Below, one piece after another: positions 1-6,575 of a stretch of DNA of 11,158 bases; position 1 is the stretch's first letter, and every line of letters begins with the position of its first letter. The translations under genes were made by a program, and so were the position numbers. Origin of the DNA: Alphaproteobacteria bacterium (GTDB lineage Bacteria; Pseudomonadota; Alphaproteobacteria; RF32; CAG-239); NCBI GenBank assembly GCA_017557925.1, contig JAFYWO010000019.1:1-11158 (forward strand), written 5' to 3'. Below the pieces are notes generated by a model. The model was not told the DNA's origin and ran no database searches. It was given only the letters and a program-made list of their open reading frames with translations.

Positions 1-494
1 AAGAATCTTCTATTGAAATAGATAATATTTTATCCGGATATGAAAGACAGATTGAAATTTATTCTAAAATTGAAAAAAGTATTATGCCTTTTGAACCAAG
101 TGTTTTAAAAATTGATAAAGATAATTTGGGAAAATTGTCAAAATCTATTTATAAAACCTTTAATGAACATGGTATTTTGGTGGAACAATATTTTGCAAAT
201 CACGATATGTTTGACCTTTGGGAAGAATATTTGAAGGGTAATCATATGGTATTTACAAATGCTTTGAAGAAATCTTTGTCTCGTAAACATTTGTTGGCAA
301 TAAGAAAAGCTTTTGATGATAATACCGAATTTCATAATGTTGTTATAAAATTCTTGTTTGCAATGGAGGGATTGATTAAAGAATTAACCAGTCCAAAACA
401 AATGACTAAAAATGAAATATTGAATTTTGCGGTAAACAGTTCTCTTGATAAGATTTATTTTACTCTTATTAAGGCATTAAATAGTGCGGAATAA
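1..494 (+). CDS. Hypothetical protein, 5' end outside the window
   Basis: The reading frame that ends at TAA 492-494 is open back to base 3, so the true start lies upstream. The first in-frame ATG in the window, at 84, has no convincing ribosome binding site. About 163 residues are visible. They are Lys/Glu/Asn-rich, probably mostly helical, and show no signal peptide, membrane segment or motif that I can assign to a family. The ending lies against the dusB start, on the same strand, with either a 5-base gap or a short overlap depending on which dusB start is used, so the two are probably cotranscribed. Function unknown. It could be the C-terminal region of a larger protein. Confidence 0.7.
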   Translation, partial: ESSIEIDNILSGYERQIEIYSKIEKSIMPFEPSVLKIDKDNLGKLSKSIYKTFNEHGILVEQYFANHDMFDLWEEYLKGNHMVFTNALKKSLSRKHLLAIRKAFDDNTEFHNVVIKFLFAMEGLIKELTSPKQMTKNEILNFAVNSSLDKIYFTLIKALNSAE

Positions 495-498
495 AATA

Positions 499-1479
499 AT
501 GGCCGGAAAATTTCTTGATTTTAAAACTAATGTTTTTTTGGCTCCTATGGCTGGAATTACTGATTATCCTTTGAGAAAATTGGTTAACGAAAAAGGAGTT
601 GTTAATCTTTATTCAGAGATGGTTGCTGTTAATGCCATAAACAGAAAAAACCCAAAAACCTATAGGATTGCTGATGTCAGCAAGGAAAATTATCCTGTTA
701 TTGTGCAATTAGTCGGAAACGATCCTCTTTTATTTGCTGATGCTGCAAAGTTGGTGGCTGATTTGGGTGCTTATTCTATTGATATAAATATGGGGTGCCC
801 TGTAAAAAAAATTGTTGGAAATAATTCCGGTTCTGCATTGATGAAAGATTTAGCGCTTGCTTCTAAAATTATTACAGAAACTGTAAAATCTACAAATTTG
901 AAAGTATCTGTTAAATTTAGAAAAGGCTGGGATAATAATTCTGTTAACGCTGTTGAATTTGCAAAAATGTGCGAGGATAGCGGAGCTTCTTTTATTGCCA
1001 TACACGGAAGAACTCGTGCTCAAGGTTATAGCGGAGAAGCTGATTGGAATATTATTAGAGAAGTAAAAGAAAGTGTAAATATTCCTGTTATAGGCAATGG
1101 AGATATTAATTCTGTTTATGATGCCCAAAAAATGATTGAAGAAACAAACGTTGATGGTGTTATGGTTGGAAGGGGCGCTCTTGGTAATCCGTGGTTTTTA
1201 GGGCAAATACATAATTATATAAACCTGAAAGAAGAACCTAGAGCTATATCTCCTATTGAATTAAAAGATGCCTTGTTACAACAGCTAAACGATATGGTGT
1301 ATTTTTATGGCAAGGAAATGGCTGTTTCTATTTCTCGTAAATATGTATGCTGGTATTCTAAAAACTTGCGTGATGCTAAAAAATTTCGTGAAACATATAC
1401 AAAAATTTATGATTATGATTTGGCGGTTAAAGCTATTGAAGATTATTTTGAAAAACAAGAGGAGACTGTTTCTTTATGA
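499..1479 (+). CDS. dusB: tRNA-dihydrouridine synthase DusB
   Basis: This is an FMN-dependent enzyme that reduces specific uridines in the tRNA D-loop to dihydrouridine with NADPH. The 326-residue product has the Dus TIM-barrel markers in order: LAPMAGITD near residues 14-22, the INMGCP block with catalytic Cys100, the FMN-contacting Lys139 in SVKFRKGW, His169 in IHGRTRAQGYSG, GNGDI at 199-203 and the phosphate-binding GRGALGNPW at 224-232. A helical C-terminal domain follows. Length is normal for DusB. I chose ATG 499 because family members begin only a few residues before the LAPMAG strand. A GTG at 484 would add five residues and overlap the previous gene by 11 bases; AAGG at 474-477 lies upstream of it, so that start cannot be excluded. 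The stop overlaps the trkA start by 4 bases (ATGA), which suggests translational coupling. Confidence 0.95.
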   Translation: MAGKFLDFKTNVFLAPMAGITDYPLRKLVNEKGVVNLYSEMVAVNAINRKNPKTYRIADVSKENYPVIVQLVGNDPLLFADAAKLVADLGAYSIDINMGCPVKKIVGNNSGSALMKDLALASKIITETVKSTNLKVSVKFRKGWDNNSVNAVEFAKMCEDSGASFIAIHGRTRAQGYSGEADWNIIREVKESVNIPVIGNGDINSVYDAQKMIEETNVDGVMVGRGALGNPWFLGQIHNYINLKEEPRAISPIELKDALLQQLNDMVYFYGKEMAVSISRKYVCWYSKNLRDAKKFRETYTKIYDYDLAVKAIEDYFEKQEETVSL

Positions 1480-2828
1480 AAATTATAATTGGTGGAGCAG
1501 GAAATGTGGGTAGAAGTATTGTTGACTATTTATCACAAGCCAGCAATGAGATTATTGTAGTTGATATAAACAAAGAAAAACTTGATAACATTCAAAAAGA
1601 ATTTGATGTTCAAACAATGTTGGGTTCTATATCTCACCCCGGCATTCAAGAGAAAATCGGCACTAAAAATGCAAACATTTTAATTGCTGTTACTGACAAT
1701 GATGAGGTAAATTTAATTGCCTGCCAGGTGGCACATACATTGTTTCAAGTTCCTAAAAAAATTGCTCGTGTAGAATCTGAATATTTCTTAAATCCTTTAT
1801 GGAATACTCTTTATAGTGATAAGAATTTACCTGTTGATTTAGTTATATCTCCTGATATTGAAATTGCAAAATATATTCTTAATTTATTGGAAGTTCCTGG
1901 AACAAGCGCTGTTTTTCCTTTAGTTGACGGTGAATTATATTTACTTGGAATAAAATGTTTAAAAAACTGCCCTTTACTAAATACAGAAGTAAAAGAAATA
2001 AAAAAATATTACAATAGCCATATTATCTATATTGTAAGAGAAAATAAGTTCTTTTTTGCCCGTCCTTATGAAACGATACATATTGATGATGAAATTTTTA
2101 TTTTGGTAGAAAAAGATAGAATTTTTGATACTTTACACGATTTTGGACAATCTACTAAATCTACGGAAAATTTGGTTATTTTCGGAGGAAATTCTATTTC
2201 TTATTATATGGCAAGTATTTTAGAAAAAGATGACACTGTTGCAAACTGTAAAATAATTGAAAACGATACTAAAGTTGCTCAAGATTTGGCAGAAAGTTTA
2301 AATGATGTTCAAATCATAAAAGGCGAAATGATGAGCGATGTTATTTTAGATGAGGCGGAAATTAGAAATGCAGATATTTCTGTTGCAGTAACAGATAATG
2401 ATAAAGATAATTTGCTTGCATCTATGGTTGCAAAAAAAAGTGGTGTGCATTATACATTATCTTTAATAAACTCCAGAACTTTTGACAATTTGATTGAAGA
2501 AACTAACGAAAATGTAATTATTGAGCGCTCACAAGTAACTACATCAGCAATGTTACAAGATTTAAGGAAAGCAAAAATTAATAATGCTTATTGTCTAAAA
2601 AGAGGAATGGGAGAAGTTTGGGAAGTAAGAATTGATAAAGACAGTATGAATTCCGGAAAAACTGTTGATGAGTTAGATTTGCCTGAAAAAAGTAAGATTG
2701 GAGCAATTTATAGAGAAAAGGAAATTATTTATCCTAAAATTAATGATGTAATAGAAGAAGGCGATATTTTAGTGGTATTTGTTTCTCCTCAGGCAATGAC
2801 GAAAACAGAAGAAATTTTTAGAATCTAA
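1476..2828 (+). CDS. trkA: Trk potassium uptake regulatory subunit TrkA
   Basis: This is a cytoplasmic, peripheral NAD(H)-binding subunit that gates the TrkH/TrkG potassium channel protein at the inner membrane. The 450-residue product has the full two-repeat layout: TrkA-N/RCK domain 1 (about 1-120), TrkA-C 1 (about 140-220), TrkA-N 2 (about 231-350) and TrkA-C 2 (about 365-450). Repeat 1 has an intact Rossmann loop, G7-A-G-N-V-G12, and acidic Asp30 at the end of the second strand, as expected for NAD binding. The corresponding loop in repeat 2 (FGGNSIS, 236-242) lacks the third glycine. A GAGGAG stretch at 1459-1464 serves as ribosome binding site, and the ATG overlaps the dusB stop. In many alphaproteobacteria dusB, ntrBC, ntrYX and trkA are clustered; here dusB and trkA are directly adjacent. 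No TrkH/TrkG gene is in the window. Confidence 0.95.
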   Translation: MKIIIGGAGNVGRSIVDYLSQASNEIIVVDINKEKLDNIQKEFDVQTMLGSISHPGIQEKIGTKNANILIAVTDNDEVNLIACQVAHTLFQVPKKIARVESEYFLNPLWNTLYSDKNLPVDLVISPDIEIAKYILNLLEVPGTSAVFPLVDGELYLLGIKCLKNCPLLNTEVKEIKKYYNSHIIYIVRENKFFFARPYETIHIDDEIFILVEKDRIFDTLHDFGQSTKSTENLVIFGGNSISYYMASILEKDDTVANCKIIENDTKVAQDLAESLNDVQIIKGEMMSDVILDEAEIRNADISVAVTDNDKDNLLASMVAKKSGVHYTLSLINSRTFDNLIEETNENVIIERSQVTTSAMLQDLRKAKINNAYCLKRGMGEVWEVRIDKDSMNSGKTVDELDLPEKSKIGAIYREKEIIYPKINDVIEEGDILVVFVSPQAMTKTEEIFRI

Positions 2829-2864
2829 ACAAAACAAATATATTCTTCTAAAATAGAATCTAAA
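2819..2864. repeat. 11-bp direct repeat at the trkA 3' end
   Basis: TAGAATCTAAA occurs at 2819-2829, where it includes the trkA stop codon, and again exactly at 2854-2864, 35 bases later. It may be a small local duplication in AT-rich sequence. No convincing terminator with a T-run is visible between trkA and the next gene, so readthrough into the lipoprotein gene is possible. Confidence 0.4.
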
Positions 2865-2871
2865 AAAAATA

Positions 2872-2899
2872 TTGATTTTATTTGATAATATTATATACT
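2872..2899 (+). promoter_or_regulatory. Putative sigma-70 promoter for the lipoprotein gene
   Basis: TTGATT (2872-2877) and TATACT (2894-2899) are separated by 16 bases and lie about 40 bases before the chosen start at 2942. The match is moderate and the surrounding DNA is very AT-rich, so chance occurrence is possible. Confidence 0.4.
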
Positions 2900-2941
2900 G
2901 AGGACAACTATATAATCTTATGTAACACAAAATTATTATTT

Positions 2942-3388
2942 ATGAAACACGCACTACTTTTTGTAATAGCTATGATGCTATTTACTGGTTGTGATTGGAG
3001 AAAAGCTCCAAACATTGTAGATTTTAGTAAGATTGAATTAGACAGCAATAACAATTTTGTTTGTCTGATTAACAACGAATTGGTTAAAGTAGATAGCGTT
3101 CTACTATCGGACCAAACTAAAAGAATCTACGCTCCGCCTTATGTAGGTGAAGATGTTACTTGTTTTTCTTTTAGATTCGGCAACCTAGAGTTCTATGATG
3201 GAAAAGCAACACCGGATGAAATAAAAGAAGTTTATTTTATCGGAGATAATTTGAGTTCTGATTTAAACTTTGCTGTTTTTACAATAGCATTTGTTATTTT
3301 TTACGCGATTTACTCTGCTATGAAAGAAAAAGAAGAGGAGCGTGAATACGAAGAAAGTATTAAATCACAACAAAATTCTAAAGATTGA
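2942..3388 (+). CDS. Small predicted lipoprotein with a C-terminal membrane segment
   Basis: The product is 148 residues. It starts with a short basic end (MKH), a hydrophobic stretch and a lipobox LFTGC, so Cys17 would be lipidated after signal peptidase II cleavage and the mature protein anchored in an envelope membrane. Residues of about 17-105 look like a small polar beta-rich domain that I do not recognise. A second hydrophobic segment (about 109-124, LNFAVFTIAFVIFYAIYSA) is followed by a highly charged tail rich in Glu, Lys and Arg. I chose ATG 2942 because it places the signal peptide at the N-terminus; the frame is open up to 2882, but the extra 20 residues look non-signal. No clear Shine-Dalgarno sequence precedes it. 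It is followed immediately by a terminator. Function unknown. Confidence 0.75.
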   Translation: MKHALLFVIAMMLFTGCDWRKAPNIVDFSKIELDSNNNFVCLINNELVKVDSVLLSDQTKRIYAPPYVGEDVTCFSFRFGNLEFYDGKATPDEIKEVYFIGDNLSSDLNFAVFTIAFVIFYAIYSAMKEKEEEREYEESIKSQQNSKD

Positions 3389-3419
3389 AAAAAAGCCACT
3401 GTTATAGTGGCTTTTTTTT
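3388..3419 (+). terminator. Rho-independent terminator after the lipoprotein gene
   Basis: GCCACT (3395-3400) and AGTGGC (3406-3411) form a perfect stem with a GTTAT loop, extended by an A-run on the left and a T-run on the right. It starts at the stop codon of the lipoprotein gene. The A/T flanks would let it work in both directions. Confidence 0.9.
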
Positions 3420-3424
3420 ATGAT

Positions 3425-3565
3425 AAAATGATACTTTTAATTAGTTTGCATATCAAATTATTGATAAAGTTTCTCTCTGCTATATCGCACAGGCACACAT
3501 AATCTTTCTTAACAGCGTTATTCCGCTATCCTCAAATCTTCACTCAGGATTCAAAACCCTACTTA
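3425..3565. other. Unassigned intergenic segment between two terminators
   Basis: This stretch has no ORF worth calling, yet 3480-3560 is less AT-rich than other spacers here. It can form small stems: AGCG/CGCT (3514-3517 with 3524-3527) and ATCCT/AGGAT (3528-3532 with 3546-3550). Read on the minus strand it gives short peptide-like runs interrupted by stops. It could be a gene remnant, a dispersed intergenic repeat or a small RNA. Nothing in the sequence decides between these. Confidence 0.3.
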
Positions 3566-3566
3566 C

Positions 3567-3597
3567 ACAAAAAAAGACTACCTTACGGTAGTCTTTC
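3567..3597 (-). terminator. Terminator of the tRNA-Val gene
   Basis: AAAGACTACC (3573-3582) and GGTAGTCTTT (3587-3596) form a 10-bp perfect stem with a 4-base loop. On the minus strand a run of T follows (A-run 3569-3575 on the plus strand). It lies five bases beyond the CCA end of the tRNA gene. Confidence 0.9.
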
Positions 3598-3601
3598 AAA
3601 T

Positions 3602-3678
3602 TGGTGGGCGTTGAGGGATTCGAACTCCCGACCCTCTCGGTGTAAACGAGATGCTCTAACCAGCTGAGCTAAACGCCC
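3602..3678 (-). tRNA. tRNA-Val (anticodon TAC)
   Basis: The 77-base gene includes an encoded 3' CCA (3602-3604). The acceptor stem GGGCGTT pairs fully with AACGCCC, the D-stem is GCTC/GAGC and the anticodon stem is TCTCG/CGAGA. The loop TTTACAC puts the anticodon TAC at 3644-3642, reading GUA and other valine codons. The T-loop TTCGAAT is standard, but the T-stem GGGAG/CCCTC contains one A-C mismatch next to the loop-closing G-C pair, as well as a G-T wobble. It lies downstream of the HU gene on the same strand; I recall a hupB-tRNA-Val order from other alphaproteobacteria. It has its own promoter and terminator. Confidence 0.97.
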
Positions 3679-3696
3679 ATCTCATCAACAAGAGAA

Positions 3697-3725
3697 TTTA
3701 TATATGATATTTTTTTATTATGCAA
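3697..3725 (-). promoter_or_regulatory. Sigma-70-like promoter of tRNA-Val
   Basis: On the minus strand, TTGCAT (3725-3720) and TATAAA (3702-3697) have exactly 17 bases between them. The -10 box is about 18 bases before the mature tRNA 5' end, which leaves a short leader for RNase P. A second TTGCAT lies just upstream, around 3730-3740. Confidence 0.7.
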
Positions 3726-3827
3726 GAAAAAAATGCAAAAAAAATAAACTTTTTTTATTTATTTATTAGTTTCAACAAGTTAGACTGATACATTTTTAAA
3801 AATTTATGTTATTATTTGGGGAAAATA

Positions 3828-3860
3828 TAAAAAAAATAGCAGACCCGGCAGAGGTCTGCT
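3828..3860 (-). terminator. Terminator of the HU gene
   Basis: AGCAGACC (3838-3845) and GGTCTGCT (3853-3860) form a perfect 8-bp stem with a 7-base loop, followed on the minus strand by a T-run (A-run 3829-3836). It lies 26 bases beyond the HU stop codon and separates HU from tRNA-Val, so the two are likely independent transcripts. Confidence 0.9.
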
Positions 3861-3885
3861 TATATATACTAAAACTCAAGAAGAA

Positions 3886-4158
3886 TTAGTTTACTGCATC
3901 TTGAAGAGTTTTACCAGCTTTAAATTTAGGCTGTTTACGAGCTTCAATCTTAATTGTTTCGCCTGTGCGTGGATTACGACCAGTTGTTGCAGCACGATTT
4001 GATACAGCAAATGTTCCAAAGCCAACGAGACGAACTTCATCACCACTCTTAAGAGCTGTTGTGATAGAAGAAATAAATGCATCTAAAGCCTTACCTGCGT
4101 CTGCTTTTGTAAGACCTGCTTCACTAGCGATACTAGCAATAAGTTCATTTTTATTCAC
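3886..4158 (-). CDS. hupB: DNA-binding protein HU
   Basis: This 90-residue histone-like nucleoid protein binds and bends DNA as a dimer without strong sequence preference. The N-terminal helical dimerisation part (1-40) is followed by the family signature GFGTF...R around residues 46-65, then the DNA-binding beta arm with R61-N-P63, whose proline intercalates in the minor groove, and the C-terminal [13 protein letters not shown]. Full family length. The start is GTG at 4158-4156; no in-frame ATG gives a complete N-terminus. A strong GAGGAG ribosome binding site (4171-4166) lies seven bases upstream. It can pair as GAGG/CCTC around a 3-base loop, perhaps damping translation. IHF subunits are relatives, but the sequence and neighbouring tRNA-Val fit HU better. 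The lon gene often found next to hupB is not adjacent here. Confidence 0.95.
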   Translation of the reverse strand: MNKNELIASIASEAGLTKADAGKALDAFISSITTALKSGDEVRLVGFGTFAVSNRAATTGRNPRTGETIKIEARKQPKFKAGKTLQDAVN

Positions 4159-4190
4159 TGGAGGACTCCTCTTAAAAAATTAAAACACTA

Positions 4191-4203
4191 TGAACTTTGT
4201 TCA
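4191..4203. promoter_or_regulatory. Small inverted repeat upstream of HU
   Basis: TGAAC-TTT-GTTCA is a perfect 5-bp inverted repeat in the HU leader, about 33 bases before the start codon. It could be an operator half-site pair or a weak leader hairpin. I could not place a convincing -10/-35 pair for HU relative to it. Confidence 0.25.
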
Positions 4204-4331
4204 CAATTAAATTTGAGGTGTTTTTTTGTTTAATTTCAAATAAAAAAAAAGGTTATAAACAGAAAAACACTATAAAACCATAAGAAATCCGCCATTTAGA
4301 AAATATTTTTCTGACTTTTAAAAAAAAACCA

Positions 4332-4354
4332 TAAAAAAACGCCCTTTACGGGCG
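4332..4354 (-). terminator. Terminator of sdaA
   Basis: CGCCC (4340-4344) and GGGCG (4350-4354) form a stem with a 5-base loop, followed on the minus strand by a T-run (A-run 4333-4339). It begins 7 bases after the stop codon. Confidence 0.85.
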
Positions 4355-4361
4355 AATCTGT

Positions 4362-5732
4362 TTAGCAGACAACATTCTTTGCAAGACCTCCCAATGAGGT
4401 TTCTTTATAGTCACTGTTTAATTGAATTCCTGTTTCATACATTGTTTTTATGATGCTATCAAGACTTACTTTATATTGACCTGTTCCACGAACAGATAAA
4501 CGACTTGCATTTACTGCTTTTATGGCAGCCATAGCATTACGCTCTATACAAGGAATTTGAACTAAACCTTTAATTGGGTCACAAGTAAGACCAAGATTGT
4601 GCTCCATTCCTATTTCTGCAGCATTTTCTATTTGGTTGATATTGCCACCAATTACAGCTGTTAATGCTCCGGCTGCCATTGAACAAGCAACTCCAACCTC
4701 TCCCTGACAACCTACTTCAGCGCCTGAAATTGAAGCATTACTACGATATAAACAACAAATTGCTGCTGCTGTTGTAATAAATGTTATATCAGCCTCTAAA
4801 TCATTATATGCTTTTTTGTGTGCAAATCGTTGATAATATCTGATTACTGCAGGAATTATACCGGCAGACCCCATTGTTGGGGCTGTTATAATTTTTCCGC
4901 CTGCTGCATTTTCTTCTGCTACTGCAAATGCCCACAAGTTTACCCAATCCAGAATGTATAATGCGTCATCTACATTGTTTTCAAAACGTTGTTGTAAATT
5001 ACGATACATTGAGGGGGCTTTTCGTTGCAATTTAATACTACCCGGGAGGACACCATCTGTTTTTACACCTTTATCAATATTATCTTGCATTATTTCTACT
5101 ATTTTTCGGATATATGATATGGTTTCTTCTTTTGATTGAATAGAATATTCATTTGCCAGCACAACATCTCTTATTGTCATATTGTTAGTTTCACATATTT
5201 CTCGCAATTCTTGGAAACTTGAAAATTGGTATGGAACATCTAATGGTTTACGCTCATTTTTTTGTGACATTTCATCTATGCGTGCTATTGTTCCTCCACC
5301 AATTGAGAAATATGTTTCTTCCAAAACTATTTCATCTGATGAATTATAAGCAACAAACTTCATTCCATTTGAATGTTCTTTTAAGAATGTATTTTTTTCT
5401 AAAATGAAATTTTTATCCATATCAAACGGTATACTTTGTTTGCCATCAAGTAACAGCTCCCTTTGATTTATTATCTTTTCTATATAGTTTTGGGTTAGGT
5501 CTATTTTATCAGCCTCAAAACCGAGAAGCCCATACACTATAGCATTTAGCGTTCCGTGCCCTATTCCGGTTAGCGCTAATGAACCATACAAGTATACATC
5601 AACTTTTGATATTTTATTTATGTTTGTTGATAAGTTACGAACAAATCTGTTTGCTGCTTTCATTGGGCCTACAGTATGAGAACTTGATGGGCCAATACCT
5701 ATTGCAAATATTTCTGCAAGACTATAATACAT
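4362..5732 (-). CDS. sdaA: L-serine ammonia-lyase (L-serine dehydratase), iron-sulfur, single chain
   Basis: The enzyme converts L-serine to pyruvate and ammonia in the cytoplasm using a [4Fe-4S] cluster rather than pyridoxal phosphate, feeding amino-acid catabolism. The 456-residue chain carries the beta domain first, starting with the conserved IGIGPSSSHTVGPM (11-24), then the alpha domain from about residue 180, with GSIKLQRKAP (231-240), NAAGGKIITAPTMGSAGIIP (275-294) and SGAEVGCQGEVG (336-347). Cluster ligands are C342, C384 and C395. The protein ends in a cysteine, C456, matching the C-terminal cysteine that occupies the cluster in the Legionella-type enzyme. AGGA at 5742-5739 lies six bases before the ATG. 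The gene stands alone between its own promoter and terminator; no serine transporter or regulator is adjacent. Confidence 0.96.
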   Translation of the reverse strand: MYYSLAEIFAIGIGPSSSHTVGPMKAANRFVRNLSTNINKISKVDVYLYGSLALTGIGHGTLNAIVYGLLGFEADKIDLTQNYIEKIINQRELLLDGKQSIPFDMDKNFILEKNTFLKEHSNGMKFVAYNSSDEIVLEETYFSIGGGTIARIDEMSQKNERKPLDVPYQFSSFQELREICETNNMTIRDVVLANEYSIQSKEETISYIRKIVEIMQDNIDKGVKTDGVLPGSIKLQRKAPSMYRNLQQRFENNVDDALYILDWVNLWAFAVAEENAAGGKIITAPTMGSAGIIPAVIRYYQRFAHKKAYNDLEADITFITTAAAICCLYRSNASISGAEVGCQGEVGVACSMAAGALTAVIGGNINQIENAAEIGMEHNLGLTCDPIKGLVQIPCIERNAMAAIKAVNASRLSVRGTGQYKVSLDSIIKTMYETGIQLNSDYKETSLGGLAKNVVC

Positions 5733-5765
5733 TTTGAATCCTATATAAAATTTACTGTCCTATGA

Positions 5766-5793
5766 TGTATATAACAAAGCAATTAAAAGTAAA
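5766..5793 (-). promoter_or_regulatory. Putative promoter of sdaA
   Basis: On the minus strand, TTTACT (5793-5788) and TATACA (5771-5766) are 16 bases apart, about 35 bases before the start codon. The match is only moderate, and a TTGCTT nearby (5783-5778) is an alternative -35. Confidence 0.35.
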
Positions 5794-5810
5794 TAAATAT
5801 TTTAATAAAA

Positions 5811-5848
5811 AAGAAAAAAGAGTCATCCAAACGGGAATGACTCTTTTA
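5811..5848 (-). terminator. Terminator of the 216-residue orphan gene
   Basis: AAAAGAGTCAT (5816-5826) and ATGACTCTTTT (5837-5847) form an 11-bp stem with a 10-base loop. On the minus strand the hairpin ends in a T-run, which continues beyond as TTCTTTTTT. It lies 12 bases past the gene's stop codon. Confidence 0.9.
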
Positions 5849-5859
5849 ATCAACTTAAG

Positions 5860-6510
5860 TTAGCGAACGTGCTGCTTCAATTCTTCAGGATAATACTCCT
5901 TCAGATAAGAAACAGCTGTGGATAATCCACATGGGGTGTGTTTGTTCTTGCTTGTAAACAAAGTTACAAACTTTTCGTCAGCCATAAGATGTTCCCAAGT
6001 GTCATCAACAATACCTGTTTCCTTGCAGGTAATTGTAGTCTTGAACTCAGCAATGTTGACATGACAGAGATTGTCCACACGATGGCTCTTCTTGACGAGT
6101 TCTTCTGATGAAATTCCTGTCAGCTTCTCGTAAAGATGATAAGGAATTTCCGCCTTGTTCTTTACAGCCGGGAAGATTTCTTCCAAATACTTGTCAAGAG
6201 TTGTGTCCTCTATGTGGTCAAAGTACAAATCTCCCTGGCGATAGCTTGATTCGTTGTGGAAATCAAAGTATCCGAAAAGGTCATGCCCCTTTCGGCTCGC
6301 CTCAAAACACATAATAAGGAACAATTCCTCAACAAAATAGCGATTTGTCTTAATAATCTCCTCAGTTGACACACCATGAACAGTGCGATGAACAAGAGAT
6401 GTATGCGACATAATCAAAGACAAACAAGCTTCCTTGAAGCTTACACCCAGAAGTGCCTGTTGCTTTTCAATGCACTTCTTGAAAAAATAGTTAAAGATAA
6501 CCTTTTTCAT
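5860..6510 (-). CDS. Orphan hypothetical protein with atypical composition
   Basis: The 216-residue protein is predicted soluble and mixed alpha/beta, without a signal peptide or membrane segment. It is rich in His (12) and Cys (6: residues 13, 29, 68, 149, 162, 194), with notable clusters at SHTSLVHRTVHG (35-46), YFDFHNESSYRQGDLYFDHI (81-100) and SKNKHTPCG (187-195). I recognise no family, and the spacing of Cys and His is not a classic zinc finger. Composition is striking: a hand-counted line gives about 43% GC, against about 28% in a line of the ABC genes, and lysine is mostly AAG where neighbours use AAA. Reading frame, promoter and terminator are intact, so the gene is probably expressed. 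No Shine-Dalgarno sequence precedes the ATG; the leader is almost pure A/T. This suggests a horizontally acquired single-gene cassette. Function unknown. Confidence 0.8.
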   Translation of the reverse strand: MKKVIFNYFFKKCIEKQQALLGVSFKEACLSLIMSHTSLVHRTVHGVSTEEIIKTNRYFVEELFLIMCFEASRKGHDLFGYFDFHNESSYRQGDLYFDHIEDTTLDKYLEEIFPAVKNKAEIPYHLYEKLTGISSEELVKKSHRVDNLCHVNIAEFKTTITCKETGIVDDTWEHLMADEKFVTLFTSKNKHTPCGLSTAVSYLKEYYPEELKQHVR

Positions 6511-6547
6511 ACATATTTATAATTAAAGTAATTTTTTTTGTATTACC

Positions 6548-6575
6548 ATTATGCCTTTTTTTTGTCTTTTGTCAA
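6548..6575 (-). promoter_or_regulatory. Strong sigma-70-like promoter of the orphan gene
   Basis: On the minus strand, a consensus TTGACA (6575-6570) and CATAAT (6553-6548) are 16 bases apart, with the spacer mostly A. The -10 box is about 37 bases before the start codon. It is the closest match to consensus in the window. Confidence 0.8.

Noticed and set aside
771..1128. Two overlapping minus-strand ORFs within dusB
   Set aside because: Both are antisense shadows of a well-supported gene and show no protein-like features.
2882..2941. Upstream extension of the lipoprotein to a start at 2882
   Set aside because: It would overlap the putative promoter and place 20 extra residues before a standard lipoprotein signal peptide.
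3720..3830. A- and T-runs between tRNA-Val and HU as an origin or phase-variable tract
   Set aside because: No DnaA-box cluster or uniform long homopolymer is present. The region is ordinary AT-rich spacer with a tRNA promoter and the HU terminator.
3965..4183. Plus-strand 72-codon ORF across the HU gene
   Set aside because: It is the complement of HU, which has a full-family match, ribosome binding site and terminator. The ORF has no start signals of its own.
5860..6510. Orphan protein as a zinc-finger or metallopeptidase
   Set aside because: The Cys and His residues do not form CxxC pairs or an HExxH motif, so no metal-binding class can be supported.
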